From contig SCSO01000320.1 of the NCBI GenBank assembly GCA_004297865.1, positions 1-7,761 of the forward strand: a stretch of DNA of 7,761 bases, written 5' to 3'. The DNA is from Legionella sp. (lineage in GTDB: Bacteria; Pseudomonadota; Gammaproteobacteria; Legionellales; Legionellaceae). Position numbers and translations under genes: made by a program. A model generated the notes under the pieces. It was not told the origin of the DNA. It did no database searches and saw only the letters and a program-made list of their open reading frames with translations. Below are positions 5,710 through 7,761 of the stretch, one piece after another (position 1 is the stretch's first letter; every line of letters starts with the position of its first letter).

Positions 5710-6474
5710 ATGAAAATATTAGCAATAATTCCAGCACACCTCGCGTCGGTTAGATTTCCGCGAAAGATCTTGTTTCCTTTTCACGGCTTACCAATGATTG
5801 AGCATGTTCGTAGACGCGCATTACTTTCCGATTTAATATCGGACGTCTATGTGGCAACCTGTGACGAAGAAGTGGCCAATGTTGTCCAAGAGTTTGGTGG
5901 CAAAGTGATTATGACTTCAAATACTCACACTAATGGTACTAGTCGGGTGGCTGAAGCGATAAAAGAAATTGATTGTACTCATGTCGTGTTATTGCAAGGT
6001 GATGAGCCTCTGTTGTTGCCCTCTCATGTGGATGTATTTGTGCAAGCAATTAAAGATAACCCCAAAGGTGATGCTTGGAATGCGACGGGGCCTATTGAGT
6101 ATGAAGAGGAATTAGATCGCCACTCTTTTGTGAAGTGTATTGTCGCAGCCTCCGGTCGTATCGTGTGTTGTTTTCGGCGAACACCTTGCTTCAGTGATTT
6201 TGCCATCCAGAAATCATTTGTTAGAAAGATTCTCGGGATCATTGCTTACCGAAAAGATTTTTTATTGCAATTGACAGAGTTACCCGTGGGAGCAGTCGAA
6301 CACGCAGAGTTTATTGAGCAAATGCGGATCATTGAGAATGGATTTAATTTACAGTCCGTCTCTGTGAGTCCCAGTTTGCCTTCGGTAAATCAAGCAGATG
6401 AAGTTGACATTGTGTTAGATTATATACAACAGAATGCGGAGCAAAGAATTTTATTGCAGCAGGTTTTAGGTTGA
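5710..6474 (+). CDS. KdsB-like CMP-ulosonate (3-deoxy-manno-octulosonate-type) cytidylyltransferase
   Basis: A 254-residue nucleotidyltransferase close in length to E. coli KdsB (248). It would couple CTP to a 2-ulosonic acid, giving the CMP-sugar donor. Matching motifs are AIIPAHLASVRFPRK (5-19), MTSNTHTNGTSR (68-79), LLQGDEP (94-100, D98 a metal ligand), GIIAYR (176-181) and VEHAEFIEQMR (196-206). Two usual key residues differ by my alignment from memory: H10 replaces the Arg of IPAR that contacts CTP, and the SVN at 225-227 replaces the late GVD whose Asp binds Mg. The FRRTPCFSDF stretch also departs from KdsB, so the sugar may not be Kdo. I chose the ATG at 5710 because the family begins about five residues before IIPA. 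ATGs at 5677 and 5680 would add 11 or 10 residues, and no start has a clear ribosome site. Confidence 0.85.
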   Translation: MKILAIIPAHLASVRFPRKILFPFHGLPMIEHVRRRALLSDLISDVYVATCDEEVANVVQEFGGKVIMTSNTHTNGTSRVAEAIKEIDCTHVVLLQGDEPLLLPSHVDVFVQAIKDNPKGDAWNATGPIEYEEELDRHSFVKCIVAASGRIVCCFRRTPCFSDFAIQKSFVRKILGIIAYRKDFLLQLTELPVGAVEHAEFIEQMRIIENGFNLQSVSVSPSLPSVNQADEVDIVLDYIQQNAEQRILLQQVLG

Positions 6475-6509
6475 TAGGGATTTGTAATTTAATTTGGATG
6501 AGAAGATAG

Positions 6510-7331
6510 ATGGATATTATCAATACAGAGTATCTAAGCCTTGAAGATAGAAGCGAGTTCTTTTTTAATGCTCGTCCGTTCCCTCATTTGGTATTAGATA
6601 ATTTTTTAGAGAAAAATTTTTTTTTAAATCTAAAAAATATTTTTGAACAAATAACAGACTCTACTGCAGGTAAGCGATTTAACTCTGCTGTGGAAGAAAA
6701 AAAATGGATTAGTCTAAATTCAAATTTGCCCGACGCAGTAACAAAAATTGTGGATTCCCTTAATTCAGAGACTTGGGTTAAGAGCATGCGGGGCCTAACA
6801 GGGATCAATTCCCTAATTGCAACGCCCAATGGAAATACCAGGCTAGCAAACTATCATGTTATGGACCCAGGTGGAATATTAGGTCCTCATGTTGATCACT
6901 CACATGAGCCACTAAAAGGAATCCCGCATGTATTAAATACAATACTTTATCTTTCAGATAGTTGGGAAAATCAGGCTGGTGGGGCAACATTATTTTACGA
7001 TGCAAAAGGAGAAAAAGCCGTCTCTCGAATTGAATATAAGCCAAATAGAGCTGTGATTTTTTTGCATACACCATATAGTTTCCATGGTGTGGAGAGAATC
7101 AAACAAGATACAAAAGAGAAGCGCAGAACTGTTTATGTGGATTATTACAGTGAGTCTTACCAACCCTACAAAGAAATGAGTTTAGATTTTGATTCTACCT
7201 GGTTTAAACATGGTACTACCTTTAAATTAGACAGTTTTTTTGACTATTTGAAGATTAAAAATAGTCATTATGCACGTTCAATGCTTCGATATCATTTCAA
7301 TCGATGGGTAAAAAAAATGGGAGTTTCATAA
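6510..7331 (+). CDS. Prolyl-4-hydroxylase-like 2OG-Fe(II) oxygenase
   Basis: A 273-residue protein with a double-stranded beta-helix oxygenase core. The motifs are H127-x-D129 (LGPHVDHS), GGATLFYD (158-165), H192 (YSFHGVE) and the basic cluster KRR (204-206), whose Arg should bind 2-oxoglutarate. The N-terminal RPFPHLVLDNFL (22-33) is typical of bacterial 2OG-FeII_Oxy_3 proteins found in polysaccharide clusters. It has no visible similarity to the PhyH-like enzyme upstream beyond the metal triad, so the locus encodes two independent oxygenases. A hydroxylated sugar, acyl chain or glycan are all possible substrates. The C-terminal 50 residues are basic and aromatic. No signal peptide is seen. 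A GAGAAG stretch (6500-6505) precedes the ATG by 4 bases, and the stop overlaps the next gene's start by one base (TAATG). Confidence 0.84.
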   Translation: MDIINTEYLSLEDRSEFFFNARPFPHLVLDNFLEKNFFLNLKNIFEQITDSTAGKRFNSAVEEKKWISLNSNLPDAVTKIVDSLNSETWVKSMRGLTGINSLIATPNGNTRLANYHVMDPGGILGPHVDHSHEPLKGIPHVLNTILYLSDSWENQAGGATLFYDAKGEKAVSRIEYKPNRAVIFLHTPYSFHGVERIKQDTKEKRRTVYVDYYSESYQPYKEMSLDFDSTWFKHGTTFKLDSFFDYLKIKNSHYARSMLRYHFNRWVKKMGVS

Positions 7332-7761
7332 TGTCAAGTAACCACATTTTTATACGAACTATTCGTGCAATGGTCCCTCGTTTGCTGCGACGAACTATAA
7401 AAGACTTGAGAGAGTCTTTTAAGAGATGTTTACCCTATAAGCAAAAAGGGATACCTCAATATGGTATTGGTCCTACTCAGGTTTACCCGCGAGGAGGTAA
7501 TTTTTTTGCTGTATTAAAAGCTGCTACAAAAGAAAAGCTCGCTGATATGGATCTAAATTCTGTCACACCTGTTGCATCCATAGGGACATGTTTTGCAGAG
7601 AAATTTGCATATTTTATGAAAGAGAGAGGTTATAATTATATTTGTACAGAGGAAGATGCTCTTGCCGCTTCAGCAAACTGGGGAAGAGTTTATACTATTC
7701 CCAATTTATTACAAATAGTTCAATACTCAATAGATAATTCATATCCAATCGTCGTAGCCGA
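7331..7761 (+). CDS. GSCFA-domain protein, N-terminal part (3' truncated by window)
   Basis: The frame is open from ATG 7331 to the end of the window (143 complete codons). A basic N-terminus of about 40 residues is followed by IGPTQVYPRGGNFF. At 82-90 VASIGTCFAE matches the motif that names the GSCFA family (SGNH-hydrolase-like proteins, usually annotated in polysaccharide or exported-glycan contexts), and SANWGRVYTIPNLLQI (114-129) fits the segment that normally follows. T86 stands where the family name has Ser, the presumed nucleophile. The remaining catalytic residues lie beyond the window. A role in adding or removing ester groups on the glycan is plausible but unproven. The one-base TAATG overlap with the oxygenase indicates coupled translation and suggests the two proteins act together. 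Confidence 0.75.
   Translation, partial: MSSNHIFIRTIRAMVPRLLRRTIKDLRESFKRCLPYKQKGIPQYGIGPTQVYPRGGNFFAVLKAATKEKLADMDLNSVTPVASIGTCFAEKFAYFMKERGYNYICTEEDALAASANWGRVYTIPNLLQIVQYSIDNSYPIVVA

Noticed and set aside
1..7761. Minus-strand open frames, tRNA/rRNA genes, CRISPR arrays, insertion sequences
   Set aside because: Minus-strand frames are short and lie opposite well-supported genes; no transposase, direct-repeat array or structured RNA gene was seen by reading.

Overview
This window is a run of eleven densely packed genes, all on the + strand, from the accessory part of a Gram-negative surface-polysaccharide (O-antigen, capsule or LPS core) locus. The DNA is AT-rich by eye. The presence of KdsA-, KdsB- and KdsD/KpsF-type proteins means the organism makes Kdo or a Kdo-like sugar. 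A low-GC gammaproteobacterium (Legionellales-like) would fit, but nothing in the window fixes the taxon.

Layout: (1) 2-298, C-terminal end of a gene that began upstream, probably a SAM-dependent methyltransferase. (2) 295-966, a left-handed beta-helix O-acyltransferase, coupled to it by an ATGA overlap. (3) 994-6474, a seven-gene core: a KdsA paralogue (PEP-dependent 3-deoxy-ulosonate phosphate synthase), a free-standing CBS-pair protein resembling the tail of KdsD/KpsF without its SIS isomerase domain, an HpcH/HpaI-type pyruvate aldolase, a short-chain dehydrogenase (SDR), a phytanoyl-CoA-dioxygenase-like Fe(II)/2-oxoglutarate oxygenase, a second SDR, and a KdsB-like CMP-ulosonate cytidylyltransferase. 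(4) 6510-7331, a second, unrelated-looking Fe(II)/2OG oxygenase. (5) 7331 to the window end, the N-terminal part of a GSCFA-domain (SGNH-hydrolase-like) protein. Gaps between genes are all under about 60 bp. I saw no convincing internal promoter or terminator, so the set looks like one operon continuing beyond both ends.

How the genes may work together (inference): the core looks like a dedicated pathway for a CMP-activated 3-deoxy-2-ulosonic acid that is not ordinary Kdo. A KdsA paralogue begins it and a KdsB paralogue ends it. Between them lie enzymes with no place in the Kdo pathway (a pyruvate aldolase, two SDRs and a 2OG hydroxylase). The substrate-contacting motifs of both the KdsA- and KdsB-like proteins differ from the canonical ones. 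No SIS isomerase domain or KdsC-type phosphatase is encoded here, so housekeeping enzymes would have to supply those steps, or the aldolase opens another route. The flanking acyltransferase, methyltransferase, second oxygenase and GSCFA protein would decorate the finished sugar or glycan. I know of no described pathway with exactly this gene set, and this core is the part of the window most likely to be a new system.
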